In this document: piece by piece, positions 27,429 through 37,519 of the stretch
Position numbering within the stretch: position 1 is the first letter of the stretch
How the letters are laid out: the number at the start of each line of letters is the position of its first letter
NCBI GenBank assembly: GCA_041494805.1
Contig: JBGQBN010000001.1
Coordinates: 1-64,000, forward strand
Source of the DNA: JBGQBN01 sp041494805
Lineage (GTDB): Bacteria; Acidobacteriota; Terriglobia; Terriglobales; Acidobacteriaceae
DNA length: 64,000 nt
Direction of reading: 5' to 3'
The notes under the pieces: model-generated
What the model was told of the DNA's origin: nothing
Databases searched by the model: none
What the model saw: the letters and a program-made list of their open reading frames with translations, nothing else
Position numbers and translations under genes: made by a program

Positions 27429-27970
27429 ACCTGCCTTGCAGTATAAAGAATAACCGCCACTGCCACTGCTACGCCGAACGGTATCTTCATCGATTCCGGG
27501 CTATCGAGCGAAAGTCCTGGTCCGGGAAGATGAAAGCTGAGGAAAGCCGCCAGCATGTGCCCGAGGTTGCGGAGTGTCTGACGCACCCGCTTCTTCCACA
27601 CCACCATAACAGCTGCCATCACGCCGGCTACCAGAATTGTGCCCATCAGCACCACCAGCAGGTTTCCCGGCCCCAGGAAAGCGCCCAGCGCTCCCACCAG
27701 CTTCCAATCCCCCGCACCAAGGCCTTTTACCAGTACCAGCGGGAGCAGTAACGCCAGCCCCAATCCAGCCCCCAACAGAGCTTCTCTGGCACCGGCCCAG
27801 CCCCAGGCCAGAGAATTCGCCCCCACCCCCAGCACAAGGCTCGGTAGTGTCAGCCAGTTGGGGATACGACGCGAGCGCCAGTCGGTCCATCCCGCGGCGA
27901 CGGCAAGCAAGGCGGCCAGTATTCCCACTCCCTCTTTCACCATGGGCGGGGAATACGCAGCACGCAGCAT
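27413..27970 (-). CDS. Prepilin peptidase, TadV/CpaA type
   Basis: Membrane aspartic protease of 185 residues that removes leader peptides from Flp-type prepilins. The two catalytic aspartates are Asp30 (TDWRSRRIPNWLT) and Asp88 (GAGDWKLVGALG, the GxGD motif). Hydrophobic segments surround both. The N-methyltransferase half of PilD-type enzymes is absent, as expected for the A24 Tad subtype. It opens the pilus gene set; the secretion ATPase, secretin and platform genes of a full Tad system are not in the window. A second possible start is ATG at residue 10. Confidence 0.9.
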   Translation of the reverse strand: MLRAAYSPPMVKEGVGILAALLAVAAGWTDWRSRRIPNWLTLPSLVLGVGANSLAWGWAGAREALLGAGLGLALLLPLVLVKGLGAGDWKLVGALGAFLGPGNLLVVLMGTILVAGVMAAVMVVWKKRVRQTLRNLGHMLAAFLSFHLPGPGLSLDSPESMKIPFGVAVAVAVILYTARQVWGFS

Positions 27971-28201
27971 TTTGCTGGGCCAGCAACCTGCCGGAAATGA
28001 AGAAGTGAAATTATCACCGAAGCTCCAGGCTGACGGCCAGCCATCCGCGCGGAACGGCCTTGGGGGCGGATTCAGCGCGGATTTTCACACAGTCAAGAAG
28101 CCAAGTCAACGCCACACGGACCGCGCACATACCGCGACTCGCGTAGGGAAAGCCGCCCCGGTTGTCTGCCGAGCGTAGCTCCGCAATGCCCGTCAACCCA
28201 C

Positions 28202-28232
28202 AAAAAGCAAAAGGCCCGAAATGGCTCGGGCC
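28202..28232 (-). terminator. Intrinsic terminator of the ctpA-like gene
   Basis: On the minus strand, GGCCCGA / TCGGGCC (28232-28226 with 28219-28213), loop of six bases, followed by TTTTGCTTTTTG. It begins 25 bp beyond the protease stop codon. Confidence 0.85.
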
Positions 28233-28256
28233 TGCGCTCCAAACTCGAACCTGCAA

Positions 28257-29855
<1,599 letters not shown>

Positions 29856-30118
29856 CTTCAGTATCCTTCGGTTCGGGCGAGAAAATGCCCCTGGAACCGC
29901 TTCTGAGCGCAGTATAGCATGTCTCCCAGAGACGAAAACCGTTCATTCCGCTCGTAAGTAACCACCTTGGGTAATGGAGCCGGTTGCTTGCGCCTGCTTG
30001 GTAAGATGCGACAGTCTGACTGCACGACTCAAGTGGATTCTCTAAACAGGCTACAAATGTTGTGGCGGTACAGTCCCGGTGGATTGATGGTAAGGGCCTC
30101 CGGCAGTATCATGAATCT

Positions 30119-30421
30119 ATGAACCTGGGCTTTCCCGAAATGATCTTCATCTTCGTGCTGGCCTTGATCATCTTTGGGCCCAAGAAGTTGCCGGAGATCG
30201 GACGCCAGATCGGGCGGGCGCTGAACGAGTTCAAGCGCGCTTCCAACGAGTTCAAGACCCAGATCGAGTCGGAAATATCGCAATTGGACGTCGAGAATAT
30301 CCGTCAGACTATTCTGCCGCCCTCCCAGCCACCGGTGGGCGCAGTGGCCGCCGGAAGCCTGTCACCGGAACCCGTGCCCAGCCCGGAATTGAATTCTGCC
30401 CCTAAGGCTTCCGATGTCTGA
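30119..30421 (+). CDS. tatA: Twin-arginine translocase subunit TatA/TatB family
   Basis: 100-residue Sec-independent translocase component. One membrane segment, MIFIFVLALIIFGPKKLPEIG, is followed by an amphipathic helix (RQIGRALNEFKRASNEFKTQIESEIS) and a proline-rich tail. The FGPKKLPE hinge is diagnostic. With only one such gene beside tatC it probably serves as both TatA and TatB. The ATG at 30119 is preferred because it gives the usual short N-terminus before the membrane helix. Its end overlaps the tatC start by eight bases. Confidence 0.92.
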   Translation: MNLGFPEMIFIFVLALIIFGPKKLPEIGRQIGRALNEFKRASNEFKTQIESEISQLDVENIRQTILPPSQPPVGAVAAGSLSPEPVPSPELNSAPKASDV

Positions 30422-31211
30422 AAGCGCCGCCGAAGCCTCCCCCAGCCCCCGGGATGCCATGCCCGCCATGAGCTTCCTCGATCACCTCGAGGAGCTGCGC
30501 AGGCGGATCATCTACTCCCTCCTCGCCGTGGCGGTAGGCTTTTTAGTTTGCTGGGGCTATGCCGAGAAGATATTCGCCGTGATGCAGCGGCCGATCATGG
30601 AAGCGCTGCAGCGCAACGGGATGGCCGAGAAGCTGGTGTATTTAAACCCGACTGAGCCCTTCAACCTTTACCTGAAGGTCGGATTCATGGCCGGCCTGTT
30701 TGTCGCCTCGCCCTTCGTTCTGTATCAGCTGTGGCTCTTCATCTCCCCGGGACTGTACCGGCACGAGCAACGCTACGTGCTCCCGTTCATGTTCTCGACG
30801 GTCGGCCTGTTCCTGGCCGGCGGCCTCTTCGGCTACAAGATGGTCTATCCAGCCGCGCTGGATTTTCTGATCAAGTACGGTAAGCAGTTCCAGCCGATGA
30901 TCACCATCGGCGAATATACGGATTTATTTCTGACCATCATCCTCGGGTTGGGCCTCGTCTTCGAGTTGCCCATCGTAGTTTTCTTTCTGGCTTTGATGGG
31001 TGTGGTAAGCGCCGGCTGGATGTGGCGTAACGTACGCTATTCCATCCTGGTGATCTTCATCATCGCCGCCGTCCTGACGCCAACCACCGACATCGTCAAC
31101 ATGTGCCTTTTTGCCGCGCCGATGGTGGTGCTGTACGTTGTGAGCATCGGGGTAGCTTGGTTGGTGCATCCCAAACAACGCAAAGCGCGCCAAGCCCGAA
31201 AGGAAAAATGA
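30414..31211 (+). CDS. tatC: Twin-arginine translocase subunit TatC
   Basis: 265-residue multispanning receptor for folded twin-arginine substrates. The N-terminal signature SFLDHLEELRRRIIYSLLAV, FNLYLKVGFMAGLFVASPFVLYQLWLFISPGLYRHEQRY and LGLVFELPIVVFFLALMG are all family hallmarks; six membrane helices are visible. Overlaps with tatA upstream and with the glutaminyl-cyclase-like gene downstream (ATGA) indicate one transcript. Confidence 0.96.
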   Translation: MSESAAEASPSPRDAMPAMSFLDHLEELRRRIIYSLLAVAVGFLVCWGYAEKIFAVMQRPIMEALQRNGMAEKLVYLNPTEPFNLYLKVGFMAGLFVASPFVLYQLWLFISPGLYRHEQRYVLPFMFSTVGLFLAGGLFGYKMVYPAALDFLIKYGKQFQPMITIGEYTDLFLTIILGLGLVFELPIVVFFLALMGVVSAGWMWRNVRYSILVIFIIAAVLTPTTDIVNMCLFAAPMVVLYVVSIGVAWLVHPKQRKARQARKEK

Positions 31212-32278
31212 AAGCACGTACAAGTCACGTAGCGACAGCCGCCCCCGGCTGTCCAGCCGCGCAGCGGCGCAAGAATAGTGCGGAGCGCCGCCGAGGCAGC
31301 CTCCGCTTGGCGCCGTTCCTGATATTCTCATTGGTTCTTATGGCGGTCCTTATGGCTTGCGCCCAGGAAAAGCCGGCGAAAGCGCCTGCGCAAACGCAGT
31401 CTTCGACTCTGATACCAGCCGCGCTGGATTCCTCGGCCGCACCCACGCCCGCGCCTTCCTTCAACTCCACCCGGGCCATGCAATACGTGCGGGAGGTAGT
31501 GGCTTTCGGCCCGCGTCCCATCGGGAGCGCGAAGCACAAGAAGGTCGAGGCCTACATCCTCTCCCACCTGAAGGGCGACACGGTGGAAGACGATGCCTTC
31601 ATTGCCGACACTCCCGAAGGCAAGTTGCCGGTGCGAAACATCATCGCCAAGTTTCCCGGCAAACGCGACGGTATTGTCGTGATCGCTGGCCACTACGATA
31701 CCAATTACCCGCTGCGAAACACCGGCTATGTCGGGGCCAACGACGGCGGCTCTTCGACCGCCCTCCTGCTCGAACTGGCCAACCAGTTTCGCGGCAAGAA
31801 ACTCGACGGCTACAGCGTCTGGCTGCTGTGGACCGACGGCGAGGAAGCCGTGAAGCAATGGACCGCTACTGACAGCCTCTACGGGACGCGGCACCTAGCG
31901 GAGAAGTGGCAGAAAGACAGCACTCTAAAAAGAATCAAAGCATTCCTTTTGGCGGACATGGTCGGCGATGCCGACCTGAACATCGACCAGGACACCAACT
32001 CCACACCCTGGCTGGAGAGCACGGTGCTGCAAGCGGCTACGCGACTGGGATATCAGTCCCATTTCTTCGCACGCGCCATCGGAGGAGTGGAGGACGACCA
32101 CATACCCTTCGTACAGCGGGGCGTGCCGTCCGCCGACCTAATCGATCTCGACTACGGCTATGGCAACGTCTTCCACCACACACCGCAGGACACGCTCGAC
32201 AAGCTTAGTCCCAAGAGCCTGGAGATCGTGGGCAGCGTAATCCTGGAGACGGTGCGGCTGCTGGATGATTTGAAGTAG
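31208..32278 (+). CDS. Glutaminyl-peptide cyclotransferase-like M28 lipoprotein
   Basis: Zinc enzyme of the M28/glutaminyl cyclase fold, predicted to form N-terminal pyroglutamate on exported proteins. Seen: GHYDTNYP, VGANDGGSSTALLLELA (first zinc Asp), WTDGEEA with DSLYGTRHLAEKW, VEDDHIPFVQRGVPSADLI and FHHTPQDTLDKL. The DGEEA, DSLYG-RHLA and DDHIPF-RGVP blocks are hallmarks of human-type QC rather than of general aminopeptidases. The N-terminus has a lipobox (VLMAC, Cys near residue 51), so it is likely an anchored lipoprotein. The first ~25 codons contain a palindromic repeat, and the true start could be later. Its ATG overlaps the tatC stop. Confidence 0.82.
   Translation: MKARTSHVATAAPGCPAAQRRKNSAERRRGSLRLAPFLIFSLVLMAVLMACAQEKPAKAPAQTQSSTLIPAALDSSAAPTPAPSFNSTRAMQYVREVVAFGPRPIGSAKHKKVEAYILSHLKGDTVEDDAFIADTPEGKLPVRNIIAKFPGKRDGIVVIAGHYDTNYPLRNTGYVGANDGGSSTALLLELANQFRGKKLDGYSVWLLWTDGEEAVKQWTATDSLYGTRHLAEKWQKDSTLKRIKAFLLADMVGDADLNIDQDTNSTPWLESTVLQAATRLGYQSHFFARAIGGVEDDHIPFVQRGVPSADLIDLDYGYGNVFHHTPQDTLDKLSPKSLEIVGSVILETVRLLDDLK
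31234..31253. repeat. Perfect hairpin at the start of the cyclase-like gene
   Basis: gacagccg (31234-31241), loop cccc, cggctgtc (31246-31253), within the first codons of the gene (encoding part of VATAAPGCPAAQ). Similar in design to the in-frame elements at 11742 and 14988. Confidence 0.65.
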
Positions 32279-32308
32279 ACCATCAACAGACAAAACCCAA
32301 AGATCTTA

Positions 32309-32409
32309 ACCGCAAAGAACGCCAAGAAAAGCCGCGAAGTTCGCGAAGAAGTTCTCCAGACTAGGCTTTTCTCAGCGAAACTTCGCGGTTCCTTTGCGTT
32401 CTCTGCGGT
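32309..32409. repeat. Long inverted repeat (accgcaaagaacgc family)
   Basis: Left arm 32309-32344 begins accgcaaagaacgccaag; right arm 32375-32409 is its imperfect complement, ending ttgcgttctctgcggt. Together they can form a stem of about 35 pairs over a ~30-base loop. A single arm of the same family occurs at 50305-50327. There is no T-run, so it is not a simple terminator. Confidence 0.75.
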
Positions 32410-32458
32410 AAGCTTTTGCTCTTCCCCTTTTTCCAGTTTTCATTTCTAATGCGGCCTT

Positions 32459-33922
32459 ATGCGAAGAGCAAAGTTGTGCATTTTCCTTCCAGCCGTTCTC
32501 CTTTGCGCGGCAGTTGCGCAAGACTCCAGTGAACGCGTGATCGCGGAGGCCCTGAAGGCGTCTCCCCTGGCGACTAACCTGCACCAGCTCACCGATGAGA
32601 TTGGTGGCCGGGTTCCGGGCACGCCCGCCATGCAGAAAGCCGTGGACTGGGGAACGGAGGCGTTCAAGGAGGCCGGTGCTGACAGCGTTCACACCGAGAA
32701 TTTCACCATCCCGGTTTCCTGGTCGGAGGGCGCCACGGAAATGAGTGTTACCGCGCCAGAGCAATTCAAGCTGCGCGTGGTGTCGCTAGCGTGGGCGCCG
32801 GCCCTGGCGGCGGTCCATCACGTGCCGGTGATCGATGTGGGCGACGGAACTCCCGACGACTTCGCCAAAGCAGGGAACCTGGCCGGCGCTGTCTTGCTGG
32901 TGCATTCCGAGGAAATGAAAAAATGGGATGACCTGTTCGCTGAATATCTGAACGCTCCCGGCATTATCGACCGCGCGCTCCAGGCGAAGGCTCTGGCCAT
33001 CGCCTTCCAGTCCACCCGCCCGCACGACCTGCTCTACCGGCACAATAACTCCATCGCGGGCGAGTTGGATCGCATGCCCATGGTGCTGGTGGCTCGCGAA
33101 GACGCCGGACGCATGGCCCGCCTACTGGCTTCGGGGCAGAAGCTCTACGCCGACCTGGCCATCCCTAATCATGTCGGCGGCGCAATTACCGCCGCCAACG
33201 TGGTCGCCGAGCTTCGCGGCGGCGAGACGCCAGGCGAGTTTGTGGTGCTGGGCGCGCATCTCGATTCTTGGGAACTCGGCACCGGCGCTCTCGACAACGG
33301 CTGCAATGCGGCTCTCGTGATCGATGCTCTGCGTGCCATCAAGGCCTCAGGCCTGCGTCCGCGGCGCAGCATCCGCTTTATCCTGTTTTCCGGGGAGGAG
33401 GAGGGGATGGTCGGCTCACACGCCTACGTTGTGGCCCACCGCGGTGAGCTCGATAAGGCCGCAGGCGTGGTTGTCTTTGACGCCGGCATCGGCCGGACTA
33501 CTGGCTTTTCACTGGGCGGACGCAAAGACGTGGTGGCGGCCGCCACCGGCCTGGTCGCGCCTCTGCAGCAGTTTGACGCGGCTATTCTCACCACCGACGC
33601 CGAATGGGGCACCGACAATTTCGACTTCATGCTCGAAGGCGTACCGACTCTGGTGGCCAATCAGGAAGAAGGGAACTACCTGATCAACTACCATGCCATG
33701 TCTGACACGTTCGACAAGGTGGATCTGCCACAGTTGAAAAAGCATGTCGCCGAAGCTGCGGCCGTATCTTTCGCTATCGCTGATGCTCCGGACAAACTGG
33801 GCTCTCGCCTGAACCGCGCGCAGGTCGAACAGACCATGCGCGAAACTCATCTGGATAAACAGTTGAAGGTCTTCGGCATCTGGCAGCAATGGGAGAAGGG
33901 CCAGCGAGGACGAACGGAGTAG
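32459..33922 (+). CDS. Secreted M28 family metallopeptidase
   Basis: 487-residue exported zinc aminopeptidase/carboxypeptidase. Signal peptide 1-~20 (LCIFLPAVLLCAAVAQ). Residues ~110-215 probably form a PA-type insert (VIDVGDGTPDDFAKAGNLAGAVLLVH). The M28 core carries LGAHLDSWELGTGALDNGCN (first His and bridging Asp), FSGEEEGMVGS (catalytic Glu-Glu), an Asp in FDAGIGR and NYHAMSDTFDKVD (final His). All expected ligands are present. It is a second, general peptidase beside the cyclase-like paralogue and is separated from it by a long inverted repeat. Confidence 0.9.
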   Translation: MRRAKLCIFLPAVLLCAAVAQDSSERVIAEALKASPLATNLHQLTDEIGGRVPGTPAMQKAVDWGTEAFKEAGADSVHTENFTIPVSWSEGATEMSVTAPEQFKLRVVSLAWAPALAAVHHVPVIDVGDGTPDDFAKAGNLAGAVLLVHSEEMKKWDDLFAEYLNAPGIIDRALQAKALAIAFQSTRPHDLLYRHNNSIAGELDRMPMVLVAREDAGRMARLLASGQKLYADLAIPNHVGGAITAANVVAELRGGETPGEFVVLGAHLDSWELGTGALDNGCNAALVIDALRAIKASGLRPRRSIRFILFSGEEEGMVGSHAYVVAHRGELDKAAGVVVFDAGIGRTTGFSLGGRKDVVAAATGLVAPLQQFDAAILTTDAEWGTDNFDFMLEGVPTLVANQEEGNYLINYHAMSDTFDKVDLPQLKKHVAEAAAVSFAIADAPDKLGSRLNRAQVEQTMRETHLDKQLKVFGIWQQWEKGQRGRTE

Positions 33923-34015
33923 GATTTTCGATTGCCGATCGCCAATTGCCGATTGGAGATCGTGCCTTTGGCAAATTGGCACTTGAAAATCGGGAATCGG
34001 GAATCGGGAATCAGA
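33923..34015. repeat. Intergenic repeat of the ttttcaattgccgat family, copy 1
   Basis: Composed of gattttcgattgccgat and gccaattgccgattgg on one side and aaattggcacttgaaaatc on the other, followed by three tandem cgggaat units at about 33991-34012. It fills the gap between the M28 peptidase and terC and resembles the copies at 46682 and 47751. Confidence 0.65.
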
Positions 34016-34036
34016 AATCCTGGTCTGGGGCTTTAA

Positions 34037-34945
34037 TTGATCCTCTTCTGGATCCTGTTCAACCTGTTCGTGCTGGCGATGCTGGTCCTAGACCTGGGGG
34101 TCTTCCACCGCCAGGGCCACGCGGTAAAGTTCCGCGAGGCGCTGCTCTGGAGTGCCATGTGGATCGCCCTGGCGGCCGCCTTCGCAGTCCTGGTTTACTT
34201 CTGGCACGGGCGCCCGGCCACGCTGGAGTTCGTGACCGGGTACGTGATCGAGCTCTCCTTAAGCGTGGATAACCTCTTTGTCTTTCTTCTGATCTTCCGC
34301 TACTTTCGCGTGCCCGCGGTTCACCAGCACAAGGTGCTGTTCTGGGGAATTCTGGGAGCGCTCATCATGCGCGCGGTTTTCATTTTGCTGGGAGTGGGCC
34401 TGATTCGGAGATTCCACTGGATCATCTATGCCTTTGGGGCGCTGCTGGTGTACAGCGGGATCAAGCTCTTCCGCCAGGAAAATGCGGAGATCCATCCCGA
34501 GAAGAATCCAGTGCTGCGCCTTTTGCGCCGCTGGATGCCGGTGACCAAGGATTACGAGGGCAACAAGTTTTTCGTGCGGCGTCCGGGTCTGTACGCAACG
34601 CCCCTGCTGGTGGTGCTGCTGGTGGTCGAGACTACGGACGTGCTATTTGCTGTCGACTCGATTCCAGCGATTCTGGCCATCACGCTTGACGTATTCATTG
34701 TCTACACCTCGAACGTTTTCGCTATCCTCGGGCTGCGCTCCATGTACTTCGCGCTGGCCGGCATGATGGAGCTGTTCCACTACTTGCACTACGGGCTTTC
34801 CGTGGTGCTGATTTTCATCGGAGCCAAGATGCTGCTCTCCCACTACTACCCGATTGCAACCGAGGTCGCGCTTCCAGTGGTGGCGGGAGTCCTGCTCATC
34901 TCCGTGCTGGCGTCCCTGGTTCACCCGGCGAAGGAAAAAATCTAG
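34037..34945 (+). CDS. TerC/Alx family integral membrane protein
   Basis: 302 residues with about nine hydrophobic segments. Family motifs: VIELSLSVDNLFVFLLIFRYF and VVETTDVLFAVDSIPAILAIT, whose acidic residues (Asp in SVDN, Glu-Thr-Thr-Asp, Asp in AVDS) are the conserved intramembrane cluster linked to metal (Mn2+/Ca2+) handling. The C-terminal GAKMLL is also typical. The start is TTG at 34037; no Shine-Dalgarno sequence is evident because the repeat runs up to it. I looked for a yybP-ykoY-type leader and found only the repeat. Confidence 0.92.
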   Translation: MILFWILFNLFVLAMLVLDLGVFHRQGHAVKFREALLWSAMWIALAAAFAVLVYFWHGRPATLEFVTGYVIELSLSVDNLFVFLLIFRYFRVPAVHQHKVLFWGILGALIMRAVFILLGVGLIRRFHWIIYAFGALLVYSGIKLFRQENAEIHPEKNPVLRLLRRWMPVTKDYEGNKFFVRRPGLYATPLLVVLLVVETTDVLFAVDSIPAILAITLDVFIVYTSNVFAILGLRSMYFALAGMMELFHYLHYGLSVVLIFIGAKMLLSHYYPIATEVALPVVAGVLLISVLASLVHPAKEKI

Positions 34946-34970
34946 CCGGCGAGGAAAAGCTGGGGCCCGC

Positions 34971-35858
34971 CTAGGGATGGTCCGTCTGGGCAAGATATTT
35001 CAGCATCGTGGTGACCGCGGACCGCGGCACGATGCCGCCTGATTTGCAGTAGTAGTAGTCCGGAGCATCCTGCCGCAACCCGCCCTGTCCCAGCGGCTTG
35101 CCGTTCGTGCGATAGACATACGCGCACGTGTTGGCCGCCGCATCACTCAATCCCAGGCCGGAGAGTTCCTGGGGATTGGGTTCGCGGAGTTGAGGGGAAA
35201 AAGTCGGGCCATTTGGTCCAATACCGCTGTCCTGCTGGCGCACGGTTGTGGACTGCCCGTATTCATTTCGAGTGCTGGAATTTTCCAGCGATCGGTCGGC
35301 ATTTCCATCCGAGATGATCCCGATCGCTAGAACATAGCTGGCCTGGTCGCGATCCACACAGACGCCGGGAAGTTTCTTTGGAGCTTCTTTCACGAACCAT
35401 TTCTCCAGGTCCTTCCAGTCCTTGGGAGAGAAAGGCTGCAGCTCGTACGGCTTGGAAAACCCGGCGGGCGCTGGGGTGGGTGACTTCCGGGACTGATCGT
35501 CTCCCTGTCTGGCGGAACTCGACGGCTGGCCCAGTTCATCCCGCCGCCGTGCTAACTCGTCGGGGCTCGGGCGCTCGCTCCACCGAGTCACCTTGCCAGG
35601 AAAATTCCACTCCCGCAGTTGCTGGTAGGCGGCGCTTGCGAAGACAATCTGGCTGGGGCGCCCTGGCGGAGTGCCCAGCAACCTCAGCACACTTTGATCG
35701 AGGGGTTCGATGGTGTAATACGATCTGCACCCACCCTCCCCGGCTGCCGCTTGCGCAGGGGATGTTTCCGCCGCGCGCGGCGGCTGGGCCTGTGTAAGCA
35801 GGGAACTCGGCGCACTCAGCGCGGCAATCGCGGCGAAGAAAACACATATGGAGCGCAT
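34971..35858 (-). CDS. Secreted hypothetical protein, 295 aa
   Basis: Signal peptide at 1-~24 (SICVFFAAIAALSAPSSLLTQAQ) following an ATG at 35858 with GGAGG six bases before it; the frame extends 12 codons further but the downstream start fits better. The mature protein has four cysteines (GCRSYY, GVCVDRD, NTCAYV, YYCKSG) and Pro/Ser/Gln-rich low-complexity regions in the middle. I recognise no domain; the pattern suggests a small disulfide-bonded periplasmic protein of Acidobacteriota. It starts directly downstream of nadB on the same strand (28 bp). Confidence 0.72.
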   Translation of the reverse strand: MRSICVFFAAIAALSAPSSLLTQAQPPRAAETSPAQAAAGEGGCRSYYTIEPLDQSVLRLLGTPPGRPSQIVFASAAYQQLREWNFPGKVTRWSERPSPDELARRRDELGQPSSSARQGDDQSRKSPTPAPAGFSKPYELQPFSPKDWKDLEKWFVKEAPKKLPGVCVDRDQASYVLAIGIISDGNADRSLENSSTRNEYGQSTTVRQQDSGIGPNGPTFSPQLREPNPQELSGLGLSDAAANTCAYVYRTNGKPLGQGGLRQDAPDYYYCKSGGIVPRSAVTTMLKYLAQTDHP

Positions 35859-35886
35859 GGATCGCCTCCTCGGCGGCGCTAAGGAT

Positions 35887-37455
35887 TCAAACAAAACAAA
35901 TAGAATCGCCCTTCATGACAGAGTGCTTCAAGAATTTCAAATCGTTGTGAGCAGGAAAGTCGATGCGATAGTGGGCTCCCCGGCTTTCTTCCCGCGCCAG
36001 GGCAGGCCGAGCGACCAGCAGAGCGGTGACGTGAAGATTCCGTGCCTCGCAGGCGCGCCGCGTTTTGGGGTAGGCCACCCGGGGAGCGATCCCTTCCAGT
36101 TGCTGAATGGCGTGTTTCAGCCCTGATCCGGTGCGCACGATGCCCACATCCGTCCACATCAGATCCTGGATTTCGTGGATCACCTCCTCGGTGCAGGTAT
36201 CGACCGGCCCGTTGGAGTAAGCGGCGCGTGGGCGCTCAGGACTTGCGGGCGCGCTACGTAACTCCTTGCACATCGTCTTGCCGGCCCGCGCGCCGAACAC
36301 CAGGCCTTCCAGTAGGGAATTGCTGGCCAGGCGATTGGCCCCGTGCACGCCCGTGCCGGCCGCTTCGCCGGCGGCATACAACCCAGGCAGTGTCGCCCTT
36401 CCTTCGAGATCGGTACGGAGTCCGCCCATAACGTAGTGAGCGGCGGGACGGATAGGTATGAAATCCGTGGTGATATCGATGTTGTACTGCAGGCACGTGG
36501 CATAGATGCGGGGGAACCGTTTCTTCACATGCTGCGCATCGAGGTGGGTCAGGTCGAGGTACACGACCGGGTCCTTGGCGGAACTGATTGCAAGCTCGTG
36601 AACAATCGCCCGGGCCACCACATCGCGCGGCGCGAGTTCCCCCATCGGGTGATACTTGGGCATGAAACGGAGCAGCTCGGTATTGCGCAGGTAAGCACCT
36701 TCGCCCCGCAATGCTTCCGAGAGCAGAAAGCGCGGTGAATTTTTCAGGTAAAGCGCCGTGGGATGAAACTGGATGAATTCCATGTCGGTGACTTCCGCCC
36801 CGGCACGAAACGCCATGGCTACCCCGTCCCCGGTCGCGACTGGCGGATTCGTGGTGTTGCGATAAAGCTGTCCCGCGCCGCCGGTGGCCAGCATCACCGC
36901 GGACGCCGTCATCTGTTGAGGCTCGCCTTGGTCGCTGATCAGGTGAATACCGCAGACGCGTCCATCCTCCACCCGCAAGTCGGTCGAGAACTCGAACTCG
37001 CAGACGGAAATATTCTTCAGGGTCTTGGCTTTGGCGTACAGGGCGCGCTGAATCTCGCGGCCGGTGGAATCACCGTGGGCGTGCAGGATGCGGTTACGGC
37101 TGTGCGCGCCTTCGCGAGTAAAAGCCAGTTTCGTACCCTGGCGGTCAAACTCCGTGCCCCACTGGATGAGTTCTTCGATGCGCTCCGGGCCTTCCTCAAC
37201 CAGCACTTGCGCGGCATCGTGGTTGCACAGGCCGTCGCCGGCGGCCAGTGTGTCCTGCAGATGAAGGCTGATTTCATCTTCGTCGCTGAGCGCGGCGGCG
37301 ATGCCGCCCTGCGCCCATTGGGTGGCGGAGTCGGCCACCTCTCGCTTGGCCAACACCACGACTCTGCCGGCCGCCGCCAGTTCGATGCTCGCGCGCAGCC
37401 CGGCGACGCCCGCGCCAATCACCAGAAAGTCGGTCTCGGCTGGCGCACACTTCAT
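35887..37455 (-). CDS. nadB: L-aspartate oxidase
   Basis: FAD enzyme oxidising L-aspartate to iminoaspartate, the first step of de novo NAD synthesis. ATG 37455 places the Rossmann motif VIGAGVAGLRASIELA at residues ~11-26. Other hallmarks are THWAQGGIAA-like TQWAQGGIAAAL, HAHGDSTGREI, FIQFHPTAL, SEALRGEGAYLRN, RDVVARAI and HGANRLASNSLLEGLVFG with the usual helical C-terminus. 522 residues, normal length. The frame is open further upstream, but those residues overlap the divergent aroB start. NadA and NadC are not in the window. Confidence 0.95.
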   Translation of the reverse strand: MKCAPAETDFLVIGAGVAGLRASIELAAAGRVVVLAKREVADSATQWAQGGIAAALSDEDEISLHLQDTLAAGDGLCNHDAAQVLVEEGPERIEELIQWGTEFDRQGTKLAFTREGAHSRNRILHAHGDSTGREIQRALYAKAKTLKNISVCEFEFSTDLRVEDGRVCGIHLISDQGEPQQMTASAVMLATGGAGQLYRNTTNPPVATGDGVAMAFRAGAEVTDMEFIQFHPTALYLKNSPRFLLSEALRGEGAYLRNTELLRFMPKYHPMGELAPRDVVARAIVHELAISSAKDPVVYLDLTHLDAQHVKKRFPRIYATCLQYNIDITTDFIPIRPAAHYVMGGLRTDLEGRATLPGLYAAGEAAGTGVHGANRLASNSLLEGLVFGARAGKTMCKELRSAPASPERPRAAYSNGPVDTCTEEVIHEIQDLMWTDVGIVRTGSGLKHAIQQLEGIAPRVAYPKTRRACEARNLHVTALLVARPALAREESRGAHYRIDFPAHNDLKFLKHSVMKGDSICFV

Positions 37456-37519
37456 ACCAAAAATGTTATCACGGGGCGGCACGCCGGTCCGGCAGAAGGT
37501 TACGCTATGATGAAAGCCC

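Noticed and set aside
33991..34012. Three tandem cgggaat units as a mini-CRISPR
   Set aside because: Units are seven bases with no spacers; it is part of an intergenic stutter repeat.
33923..34036. Mn-sensing yybP-ykoY riboswitch before terC
   Set aside because: The whole leader is occupied by a dispersed repeat and shows none of the conserved riboswitch blocks.
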